Assembly (NCBI GenBank): GCA_003024175.1 | Contig: MDYQ01000429.1 | Span: 1 to 11,078 of the forward strand | Direction of reading: 5' to 3' | DNA length: 11,078 nucleotides | Origin: Planoprotostelium fungivorum | Taxonomy: Eukaryota > Evosea > Variosea > Cavosteliida > Cavosteliaceae | Shown: piece after piece, positions 1-8,800 of the stretch | Numbering within the stretch: the stretch's first letter is position 1 | Layout of the letters: every line of letters begins with the position of its first letter | The notes under the pieces: generated by a model | The model's input: the letters and a program-made list of their open reading frames with translations, nothing else | The model's database searches: none | What the model was told of the DNA's origin: nothing | Translations under genes and position numbers: made by a program

Positions 1-79
1 ATGTGTCAACAAGACACTGCTGACCCCTTCTCTTTTGAGACAATCCTCTTTCTCCCTTTTCCCTCTTTTCTTCCTCTAG

Positions 80-130
80 TGGAAGACGTATGATATGATA
101 TCAAGGAGACGAGTTCGAAGAATGTTATAA
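80..130 (+). CDS. Possible terminal exon of a plus-strand gene entering from the left
   Basis: A long pyrimidine-rich stretch (about 30-77) ends in CTCTAG at 79, which looks like a 3' splice site on the plus strand. The following bases read WKTYDMISRRRVRRML and then TAA at 128-130. The peptide is short and basic and I do not recognise it. Nothing else on this side supports the gene: no AATAAA follows on the plus strand. The tract could equally be non-coding. Low confidence. Confidence 0.2.
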   Translation, partial: WKTYDMISRRRVRRML

Positions 131-325
131 ATGGATTGTCTCACTCTTGATGATGGGGTGAAGGATACACAAGGATGGATTAGTTGGATGGTATAAGTTC
201 GAGACCTCTTCTTGGGGATGGGCTTCAAACAATCCCCTTTTATTACACAATACAATTGTAGACCGTTAAATCAATTCCTTTGTCGTCGATATTCCTTCTC
301 TACAACGTAGCGTCATAACACATTG
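131..325. other. Intergenic stretch; 3' flank of the small minus-strand gene
   Basis: No convincing coding sequence in either direction. The only element I can name is the minus-strand AATAAA at 239-244, listed separately. The stretch separates a possible plus-strand terminal exon from a minus-strand gene, so it would be a convergent 3'-3' spacer. Confidence 0.5.
239..244 (-). terminator. AATAAA polyadenylation signal for the small minus-strand gene
   Basis: The plus strand reads tttatt here, giving AATAAA on the minus strand about 80 nt past the proposed stop at 326-328. Position and orientation suit that gene and nothing else nearby. Confidence 0.5.
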
Positions 326-1140
326 TCAGCGCAGGAGAGAGGATCTGCTCCTCTGACAAAGAGGTCCCTGCATCGATCCCGATTGATCTCCGACACCACT
401 CACCTGCACAAGAACCCACCAGAAACAGAGAGTCCACCACAGATATCCACTTGTTGGCCACCTACACTCTGTTGTCAAACATTTACTCCCGACACGAAAA
501 CGGAAATCACTCACCTGAAGGAGGACCAGAGGAAGAAAATTGTCTCCACAACGAAGGCTCCGCTCAAGACACATGCCGTCTAAAGAACGAGAGACCACTG
601 CTACACTGCACGGTGTCAGCGTGAATCGCGGACAATTCCACTCACCTCTAGAGGACAAAGAAGTTGCTTTGTGGACAGAGGACCAATCCACGCCTCCACC
701 AAAAAGTACAGAGACCTGGATCGATCTCTCTCACGAACACCTGGAAGAGGTTATCCAAAGACATCCATTGCACTCACCTCTCGCGACAACGAATCGACGC
801 AGACACAGGACAACGACGAGCTGAGTGCCACACCCACCAACACCAAATCGAGCGTTCTCGCTGCCATCCGAGATGATATGTGGTTGTCCATGATAATGTG
901 TGACGAGACTTGATCGATCAGTCATTTATGACCGAATGAACACAACACATCAACCTCGAACTCACCTCTCCCCTTTGTCTCGGTTCCAGAGTGCAGCGTC
1001 TGAGTCCAGTTGGCTGATTGTCGATCTGTATGGAGTTCAGAGGTGATCTCCATTTTCATGGTAACATGATGTAAATCACTCACCGAACCTCTACGTCTCC
1101 ACCCGCCATAGTCCAATTGCCGCTCGTTACCTAATGACAT
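326..1140 (-). CDS. Hypothetical small multi-exon protein with Trp-rich hydrophobic C-terminal half
   Basis: Function unknown. I built this from splice signals. Exons on the minus strand are 1084-1140, 966-1025, 778-860, 646-715, 515-579, 404-461 and 326-367, all with GTGAG donors and AG acceptors. Their lengths (57, 60, 83, 70, 65, 58, 42) sum to 435 nt and keep one open frame of 144 residues from ATG at 1140 to TGA at 326. The first third is polar and Arg-rich (starts MSLGNERQLDYGG). The middle has a WCWWVWH stretch. Two hydrophobic segments follow (around VLSGAFVVETIFFLW and YLWWTLCFWWVLV) that could be membrane helices. An AATAAA lies 80 nt downstream. Caution: acceptors were chosen partly to keep the frame open, and the composition is unusual for a protein, so a non-coding spliced transcript is also possible. 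An unspliced alternative of about 120 codons ends at the same stop (326-691). Exon 966-1025 belongs to the repeat family seen inverted at 1704-2007. Confidence 0.35.
966..1025 (-). repeat. Inverted copy of the 61-nt exon repeat (60 nt here)
   Basis: Read on the minus strand this exon begins ATCGACAATCAGCCAAC and is clearly related to the plus-strand exons at 1704-1764, 1832-1892 and 1947-2007. The similarity continues into the flanking introns: the preceding intron ends CACCTCTGAACTCCATACAG and the following donor reads GTGAGTTCGAGGTTGATG, against GTGAGTCCGAGGTTGATG after the plus-strand copy at 1704-1764. One base is missing relative to the plus-strand copies. The whole exon-intron segment has therefore been duplicated in inverted orientation, not just the exon. 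Confidence 0.7.
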
Positions 1141-1569
1141 TTGAAATGGGTTCAAATGTGTTTCACCCGAAAGAGCAAAGACGTTCTTTCCATCGCTATA
1201 ATATCTCGATATCGAAAAGAAGCGTATTCTCCCACCTGATCTCCTTGAGAGCTTCTCCTTTGGGTTGAACTACAATTGAAAGCGAGCTAAAGACCTCCGA
1301 ACAAAGACGGTTGGCTCAGGGTGGGTAGTTTCCATGATCGAAGCGGTGATTTCGAGTTCAATCACGCAAACGATCCGATGAAGAGCCAAAAATTCCACAA
1401 CGGCAATTCCTGGCAAACAACACGTCAATCGACAGAGATCGATTGATTAGCCGGCTCAGATGGCTCTCCGTATCGACGGTGAGAGTGGTTGAGTAGCCGT
1501 TCCAGATGAGTTCTCCAATTCTACGGCGAGAATGATTCTGAGGGGGGAGGGTTTCTGATCTCATTTCAG
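1141..1569. promoter_or_regulatory. Divergent spacer between the two repeat-bearing loci
   Basis: This lies between a minus-strand locus running left and a plus-strand locus running right, so any promoters for both should be here, most likely within 1141-1340. I see no clear TATA box. An AT-rich patch reads ctataatatctcgatatcg at 1196-1214. ATGs at 1334 and 1363 on the plus strand open only short frames. A donor-like GTGAG at 1479 suggests that a first exon of the right locus ends at 1478, but its start cannot be placed. Confidence 0.35.
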
Positions 1570-2237
1570 ACTTTCGATCTTCAGACGAAATTTGAAGGAG
1601 CACGTCACGAGATCGTCGCGGATCCACGGATCTACCGAATTTGTAGCTGAAGGTGAGATCTTAAAGTCGATGGAATTCAAGTTGACCTCTGATCTCGATA
1701 CAGATCAACAATCAGCCAACAGGACTCGACCGCCAGGACAGCATAATCGAGACGAATGCGAGAGGTGAGTCCGAGGTTGATGTTGATACCCATGATTATG
1801 GAGATGGAGATCACCTCTGATCTCAATACAGATCGACAACCACTCAACAAGACTCGAACGCCGCGTCACTGGGACCGAGATAAAGGGGAAAGGTGAGTCA
1901 GATGTTGATGATAACAAGTTGGAGATGACCTCTGACCTTAATGCAGACCAACAATCAGTCAATCAGACTCAAACGCCACATCACTGGGGCCAAGACAAAT
2001 GGAAGATGTGAGTCAGATGTTGTTGATGCTGTTGATGATAATGAGTTGGAGAGGCCCTCTGATCTCATCATCATCATTGTGGATCTATCACTGGGACCAA
2101 GACAAAGAGACAGGTGAGTCTGATGTCACAGATGTGGTGATTATGAGGGTGGTAGGAATTGGAATGGGTGAAGGTGAAGAATTCATTGATATGGATACAG
2201 CACAGCTTGGAAGACTGATACAAGTATGACACTATAA
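1570..2237 (+). pseudogene. Plus-strand spliced locus of tandem exon copies, probably non-coding or degenerate
   Basis: Candidate exons, each bounded by AG and GTGAG, are 1570-1652 (83 nt), 1704-1764, 1832-1892, 1947-2007 (61 nt each), 2052-2113 (62 nt, acceptor weak) and a last exon 2201-2237. Since 61 is not a multiple of 3, successive copies shift frame. In the frame shared by the last copies (ending SLGPRQ) the copies at 1704 and 1832 carry TAA, while those at 1947 and 2052 are open. The last three exons join in phase and stop at TAA 2235-2237, overlapping AATAAA. I therefore read it as a multi-exon transcript that has lost, or never had, a continuous ORF. An unspliced 76-codon frame (ATG 1999 to stop before 2230) is an alternative. 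Function unknown. Confidence 0.35.
1681..2120 (+). repeat. Tandem exon-intron repeat, four copies, period about 106-128 nt
   Basis: Donor sites recur at 1653, 1765, 1893, 2008 and 2114. Three exons are exactly 61 nt and alignable end to end, with the core CAANTCA...CACTGGGNCCNAGA(C/T)AAA. The intron 3' ends are near-identical (ACCTCTGATCTCGATACAG, ACCTCTGATCTCAATACAG, ACCTCTGACCTTAATGCAG) and contain a CTGAY branch-point-like motif. The donors share GTGAGTC(C/A)GA(G/T)GTTGATG. The fourth copy (about 2059-2113) keeps CTCTGATCTCAT and CACTGGGACCAAGACAAAG but has lost the original acceptor, replaced by a short ATC run. Confidence 0.8.
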
Positions 2238-2241
2238 TAAA
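2236..2241 (+). terminator. AATAAA polyadenylation signal, plus strand
   Basis: AATAAA lies directly after the last repeat-locus exon and overlaps the in-phase TAA at 2235-2237. It marks the likely 3' end of the plus-strand locus near 2255-2265. Confidence 0.5.
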
Positions 2242-2580
2242 CATTGAAGATGAGATTGAGCTTCTATACTGTTGCTACATTATTGACTGACTCTCTGCAC
2301 TTTTGTTTCATTGTGTATTGTGGCATTCTGTTGATAAATATACTTTTATACCACTTCAGTATGAAAAGACAATTGAAGAGGACATCAGTGTGAGGATACA
2401 GCATATAATAAGCAATAAAAAAACTGATATAGGCAAGATCAATCCTTCATTCACACTGATATTGATTGTCACTGCAGTCTTTCTGCACAAGGGCCTTTGG
2501 TATTGCTTGTGATTGTGGCCAGTGCTTGAGATTTGGTGGGAAACTGTAGAGTTCAATCTTCTCTCATTGTCACCTGGCTC
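2242..2580. other. AT-rich convergent spacer
   Basis: The plus-strand repeat locus and the minus-strand receptor kinase end facing each other across this stretch. It is visibly richer in A+T than its surroundings, with ATAAATATAC near 2333 and an A7 run near 2416. Short frames on both strands here have no recognisable content. I could not find an AATAAA on the minus strand for the kinase gene within about 150 nt of its stop, so its 3' end signal is unassigned. Confidence 0.5.
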
Positions 2581-2816
2581 TCACTTGTATATACTCTCCC
2601 TCACTTTGTCCTTTGGTGATTTTGGTGAGCCTTGCAACAGTGGTGACTTCTTGGTGATGACCACTTCCACTTGAGGTACATCGATATAACTTCCAGAGAG
2701 CTCGTTGTACATGTTCTTCATAGAGCTGTGAATCTCCTTGAAATTTGGGCGATCCTTTGTCTCATATTCCCAACAGCTGCTGATGTCAGAGACAGATTCA
2801 ACTTGAGATTGATCAC
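2581..2816 (-). other. Terminal exon: kinase subdomain XI and C-terminal tail, junction out of phase
   Basis: The frame ending at TGA 2581-2583 encodes SDISSCWEYETKDRPNF, the conserved CW...RP of kinase subdomain XI, then KEIHSSMKNMYNEL, a tail with GSYIDVPQVEVV, Ser-Pro sites (GSPKSPKD) and a C-terminal SIYK. The best-looking acceptor is TTTCCAG before 2816, which would give the normal spacing between RPF and CW. But exon 32 ends with two leftover bases, and that join reads straight into TGA. In-phase joins exist only at a CAGCAG acceptor (exon from 2779 or 2776), which drop about 13 residues of the domain. Either a one-base error or indel, a rare splice, or loss of the end of the kinase explains this. 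Confidence 0.7.
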
Positions 2817-5800
2817 CTGGAAATGATAGAAAAGAGTTCATCAGGGCAACTGTCATATGAGATGAGTGGGATGTTGAATGAAGGAAGCTCACCGGAAAGG
2901 TCTGCTCAACTTCTGCCTCTGCTCCACAACAAAGTGAATCACATCAAGATTTGAAGACAACTCGAAATATGGCACTGTGAATGTCAGCCAATGTGCAATC
3001 AAAGATCTCCTCACGTCTTCCAAAAGAGAATATCTCCCTGTGATGTTCTGTCAGAATGAGAACATACATGTAGAATTCTCACCAAGTCAATACAGCAAAA
3101 CTCCACACGTCACTCTCATAGCTACTGATCTGGTGGTGAATCATCTCAGGTGCAGCCCATCTGAATTGAAATGAGAGGGAGATCAGATCTCGTGATCACC
3201 TGTAGGGTAAGAGTTTACTGGAAGCTTCGTAATGAGTGTCTTCTCTGCTCATACCAAAGTCTGATATCTACGCTCAATGTCACGGTGATGTTCTTGAGAT
3301 GACGTTATGGTGTAGATTTTACCTTAAGATTCATTGATTTGTCAACAAGAATGTTGCGAGCGGCAAGATCTCTGTGTATGATACCTACTGATTGTGAGGG
3401 AACAGAATAGATCAACAAGACCACCTTTGAAGTGTAGATACATCATCCCTTTGACGACATCAAAAACCATGGCAATGAGATCATTATCGTTCAGACTCCT
3501 CTGACGGGCTCGTAGATAACTGAAGATGGTCAGTGTGGGGCTCATTCAATACGGAGGAGAGGAGAAGAGAAAATCACCTATCAAGGGCTCCATTCTCTAC
3601 ATATTCTAACACCATGAACAACGAACTATCATTCGTGGTGACTCCCAATAGTCTCACCTGTTGTCATCAGCTGCCTGAGAACGAGTGATCACTCACCACA
3701 TTGGGATGATTCATTCGCTTGAGGAGAACAATCTCTTCCCTCCACTTTCCTTCTTCGGTCTTGTACTGCTCCCTCCCTGCCATTGACACGTTCTTCAGTC
3801 CCTTCAAGCTGGAGACGTATCGGTGAATATTTCCACGAACGACAACTCACGCAACCACTGTTTCGTGCCATTTGCCCTTGTACACTTCACCAAATCTGCT
3901 CACGTCAATTGCTCCCGCGCTACATGATGCATGACTCACGCTCCTGTTCCCAGAATCTCTTCAAACTGAAACGATCAACACGATGATTGGAGAGGAAACG
4001 GTCTCACCGCAATGTCCTCTAACATGAGATCTGATACGTTGAGACGCTCCATCTCGGCTGCCATGTATCTTCTCCTCCTCGCTCGTCTCGTCACGAGGAA
4101 GGCAAAGATGAGAATGAGAGCAATGAGAATCACGACGCAACCTCCGGCGATGAGTCCGTACGTCAGTGGTCTCTTGTCGTTGACGGGTTGAGCGATCTCC
4201 ACCACAGCTGGAATGCACGAGGTGGTATTATCTGTGGGGGGGGTGAGAGAGGAAACGACGGAAACATTACTGGATGTGTGAGATCTGAAGCCTGGGATGC
4301 AGCTCGTTGGGATTGATGCATCTGTGGTGAGAGTGGAACCGTCGGACAAGAAGGCGTCATCTTTCCCGTCAAAACTAGGTGGATGTCATGACAGTGATGA
4401 TGAGGTGTTGTCTCACCTTGATGATCTCACGTCGAGTCGACTGGCTTGTTGTAGATAGATTCCACCTCCAGATGCAGAGGCCACATTGTCTCGCAGCGTC
4501 ACGTGGAGCAGGTTGAATCTTCCCAGAACATTCATGGCCCCACCGTAGTCAGCCGTGTTTTGTACAAATGAGGTATCTTGTACGTGATCACCGTGAACAC
4601 TCTGTCTACGCCTTGTCACAGACTCTCTCGTCATGATTGCGCCTCCAAATGAGGCGTGATTCATCAGATAAGTGTCGTTGTAGACGGAGAAGATAATGTC
4701 CTCAACTGTCGATCGTGAGTGGAGAGTTGAAGAAAGCATTCTCACCATATACTGCACCACCCAATAGACTCGCACTGCTCGATTGGAATAGATTGTTTCG
4801 TAAATTCATTCCGTGAGAACCTGCATAAGCTACGTACAAGGCCCCACCGTTTGTGGCAGAATTTCTTCGGGATTTCACTCACTATTCGACGCATTCACTC
4901 ACCCCCTGAAGGTACTTCCACTGATATTGACTTCATCCATCGAAATTCCAGATAAGGTGAAAACAGACCCGTTGTAGAGAGCGAAATTATTTCCCGCCAA
5001 GATATCGTTAACATTCAGACAGAAAGAAGAGTCTTTCATCAGGCTGAACACGCCGTAATTACCCTATCTTTGAGTGAGAAGAGAAGCGACGTAACAATCA
5101 CCGAATTTTCGGTGATGACGTCACGTGACATCGTCAAGCGGCAGTTACCGTGAATCTCGACGACACTACCGTGAGTCGCTTGATTCCTCGTCCACATGTT
5201 ACCGAGTGTGTTCAAATGGAGTGTACCTCCTGTGGTGTACAGGCTGGCTCCATTGGGTGCTGTTTCGCCGTAAAACGTGCAGTTTGACAGAGAAGTTGCG
5301 TTCTGTTTGTCCGTGAGAACATGACACATTTACGTGGATGAATAGATTGGTGTAGGAAATGTCATATATGATGTCGTAAAATATTTACCCCTTCAGAGAG
5401 GTAGATGGATGCTCCCGAGTAAGAGGCAGAATTCTCTTGGAAAATTGTACCGTAGAAGGATAGATCTTGGATGTTCTCAGAATAAACACCGCCTCCATAA
5501 ATGGCACTGTTGTTTGCAAATTTTCCACCTTCTCTCTTCAGAAATTTGGTCCAAATCTCACTCACCCGCTGCGTAAAAGGTAGAGCTGTGTACGTACATC
5601 GCACCACCCATAGTCTCCGCTGTGTTGTCGATGAATGTGCAGTTTTCCATCGAAATCTCCACTTGATTATCTTGTGCCTGTCCGTACACCACAGAGTCCT
5701 CTGATACGTAAATGGCTCCACCGCGGACCATGGCGGAATTTCCGCGGAAGACGTTGTTCTGTAGAACGACGGTGGCGTTGTAGATGGACCGTGGGGTGAT

Positions 5801-8800
5801 GAAGATCGATCCACCGTACACCGTGGCTCGATCGTTGGAGAAATTACAATTACGTAGAGATACGTACGGTGAACCCAGGCTGAAGAGCATGCCTTGTCAT
5901 ACTGTCAAAATCTACAACGATGTAAATCCTTCACCTCCGTAAGAATTTGCGGTATTGTTGGAGGAGATCAGTTCGGAGATGTCTACGTGTGCGGCGTACT
6001 CTACGTATATCGCTCCACTGTCGTCTGCCTTACCATTAGTGACGTTACTCTGTCGGATGTACATCTTTATATTGGGAGCAGAGATGTACAGTGCAGATCC
6101 TGCGAACATCAGACGGGAAGGTTATTTGGATTGTACCTCTCAAACTGACGCAATTTCGTATCGATGTACGGAATAACGTGAGACTACTTCCATCGTGATA
6201 GAAGGAGAATGCTGAGAGATATTGAATGAGAATCGATTGCGTGTGCGACCTACCTCCACCGAACAAACCTTGACCGCGAGAGACTGTGACGTCACTGATC
6301 TGAATGTCCTCCACGACAGCTGCCGTCTACGATACATGTCAGAGACAAAAGTCTCGGAATATTCACCGATAGAGATAGTACTCCTCCCTGCATGGCTGAC
6401 GTGCACAGATCGAAATTGGAATCTGAAAATTGGAAATTGTCCGTTGTAGATGAGACCGAGATGGCTCCGCCTTGTCCGTTCACGGACAGATTTAACATCC
6501 CACAGTTACGCATCGCAATTGTCGACCAGCTACCGTCGACAACAAATGCGGCACCCGATCCTGCGGAGGAGCTCGAGACGTTGACCCGGTTGACGTTCAA
6601 CTGCACGTAAGTTGAAATCTCAGTGGTATCTCACCGTTCTGCCGGTGAAACTGGACAGGTACATGCCACCCATCCCACCGGTTCTGATGTTTGTGACGTG
6701 TATGTCAGTCAAGTTCAGCTCCGAAGTGTAGCCTTGTACGTACATGACTCCTCCGTGAGATTTCGATGAAGTGGATGCCACTCGTATGTCGTTCATGGAG
6801 AATGTACCCGTGATGATGGAGCTGGGCTCCATAGTCAAGAAGCCTGACGAAGATGTGAATCGTTACTATCGTAATAGAGATCAATCACAACTCACCTCCG
6901 TAATTGGCGTGGGAATTACGTACGGATACGTTGTGTATGAATGCATCGTGCAGACTCATTTGTAGATCGATGACTCCACCAGAAGTCGCACCACAAGTCT
7001 CAGCCGTTACATTCGAAATCTCCGTGAAATTCCCATTATGAGATAACGATATGAAGCCTGAGCGGCATTCAGTGAGATGAAAAACAATAAAATTTACCCC
7101 CGCTTTGTGCAGTACAATTCACAGCCGTAACACCACGTATGATGAGCTGGTCAACTACTGAACTGGCTGTGAGGGAGATTGCTCCACCATCTCCCAGGGA
7201 GGTTAAGTTTCTCATATACAGATTCTCCATCACGACCGTCACTACCTTCCCCTGTACCAATACGCTCCCTCCATCTCCATTTACAACATGATCCATCATG
7301 TTGAGATCTGTGGTGATGTCATGGTGGGTATCATATATATCATACCTGACAGGTGTAACGATGAAATGGAAGCTGTCCGGACCACGTTGAGAAATCTTCC
7401 CTGGTCTCCCACGGCCATGGTGACGTTCTGAGCGGTTACGTCTCGGTACGTACCGTCGACACACCAAGCGTCAGTTTTCCCATTCTCTATGTCGACATTT
7501 GTGAGGCGTAAGTCCGCCGTAAAATTATACAGCGTCTGTGTGACGTTGAGTGCTCCACCTACCACGATCAGCTCCACCATCTCATATTCTCACATTGTAC
7601 TGTCTTCAAGTCTGATGGGAAGGTGATGGAAACGTTCTCCATGAGAGTGGAGGCAAACACGATCGTCTCAGTGACGAAGGGAGAGTGATTATCTTTGATG
7701 ATGAGATTCCTGTACGTTGCATTGGGATAATACCGAATCGATTCGGTGTTTGGGTTGATGAAAGAGCTGACAATAGCGTCTGCAAACGAGTGTCAACATG
7801 AATGATAATAAAAATGTAAAAGATGGATGGAAACTGACGCACCGTTTGCGGTGTTGTTGGTGAAAGTAGAATTCTCGATCAGTAGGTTGGACCTCTGCCC
7901 AAAGTAACAGATGATGCAGGAGTATTGGTTCACTCCGTCCACGGATGACTTGTTGATGTTGTGAAAGTGAGAGTTTCGAATGGTGGCAGAGAAGGCTAGG
8001 GGATCGTTGATGTAGATGACGCCGTTGAAACCTCCCCACATGGATTCAAAATTTGAATTGGAGATGATGGCGGCAATTGGAGCGCCGTGGGCGTTACCTC
8101 CTTCGAAGGAAATGGCAGCGAAGTTGGAGCCGGAAAAATTGCAACTTTGTATCGTGAATATTCCATACTCACAACGGGACAACAAGATAGCACCATATCG
8201 AGAGTTCTGTCCACAACTGAGGAGAGGATATAAATATGAGCTCACCATGTTATCGTTGTTGTAGGAGCTGGAGTCAGTGATGGTGATGTCGCCAGCGGAA
8301 GTTGCGCGGAAAAAGGTACCGTTCTGCGTACCGTACACTTGGCTCAACGTCACGTTGACCTATTGATGTCATCATGGTGGACAATGATGTAAGATGTGCT
8401 CACGTGATAATCTGTAAATATCTCCGCCTTGTTAAATGAGGTGATCGAGCTGTTACTGTATAGTTGACTACCCTCCACAATGCAGAATTCTGGGCAGTAG
8501 ATATAAAGAGTGCAGGAGTGTGTTCCGGTGAAGTGAATGCTGAAGCTGATGAACAGGGGTGGTTCAGATGATGATGTGGCTCACTTGGACAGTGAGAGGG
8601 AAGTGTCGTGTAGATAGAAGAGACTGTTTTCATCTCCAACGGCGGTGCTGATGCGAGTTACGTTGTTGATGCTGAAGTTGCCTAGTTTGTAGAGAATCGC
8701 ATCTGATAGGTGTTCGTTAAACACTTTTGAATGGACGACTCACTGCCTCCGATGATGATTGTGGAGGGTCCGACGCCCACGATGACGAGGTCTTTCGTGT

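Noticed and set aside
403-645. CAG|GTGAGT acceptor-like plus donor pairs as recursive-splicing (zero-length exon) sites
   Set aside because: CAG|GTGAGT is also the normal end of an exon, and ordinary exons with consistent phase explain these sites.
1358-1627. 89-codon minus-strand frame
   Set aside because: It crosses plus-strand donors (1479) and an acceptor (1569), has no minus-strand splice signals and no recognisable content.
3896-3939. 20-nt intron ending at ATGTAG in the kinase glycine loop
   Set aside because: That join inserts about ten residues into GxGxFG; the 44-nt intron ending GAGCAG restores GTGAFGEVYKG exactly.
7793-8353. Possible 29-nt intron GTGAGCTC...CTCAG within receptor exon 6
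   Set aside because: Removing it breaks the frame, while reading through keeps 172 open codons with good beta-helix pattern.
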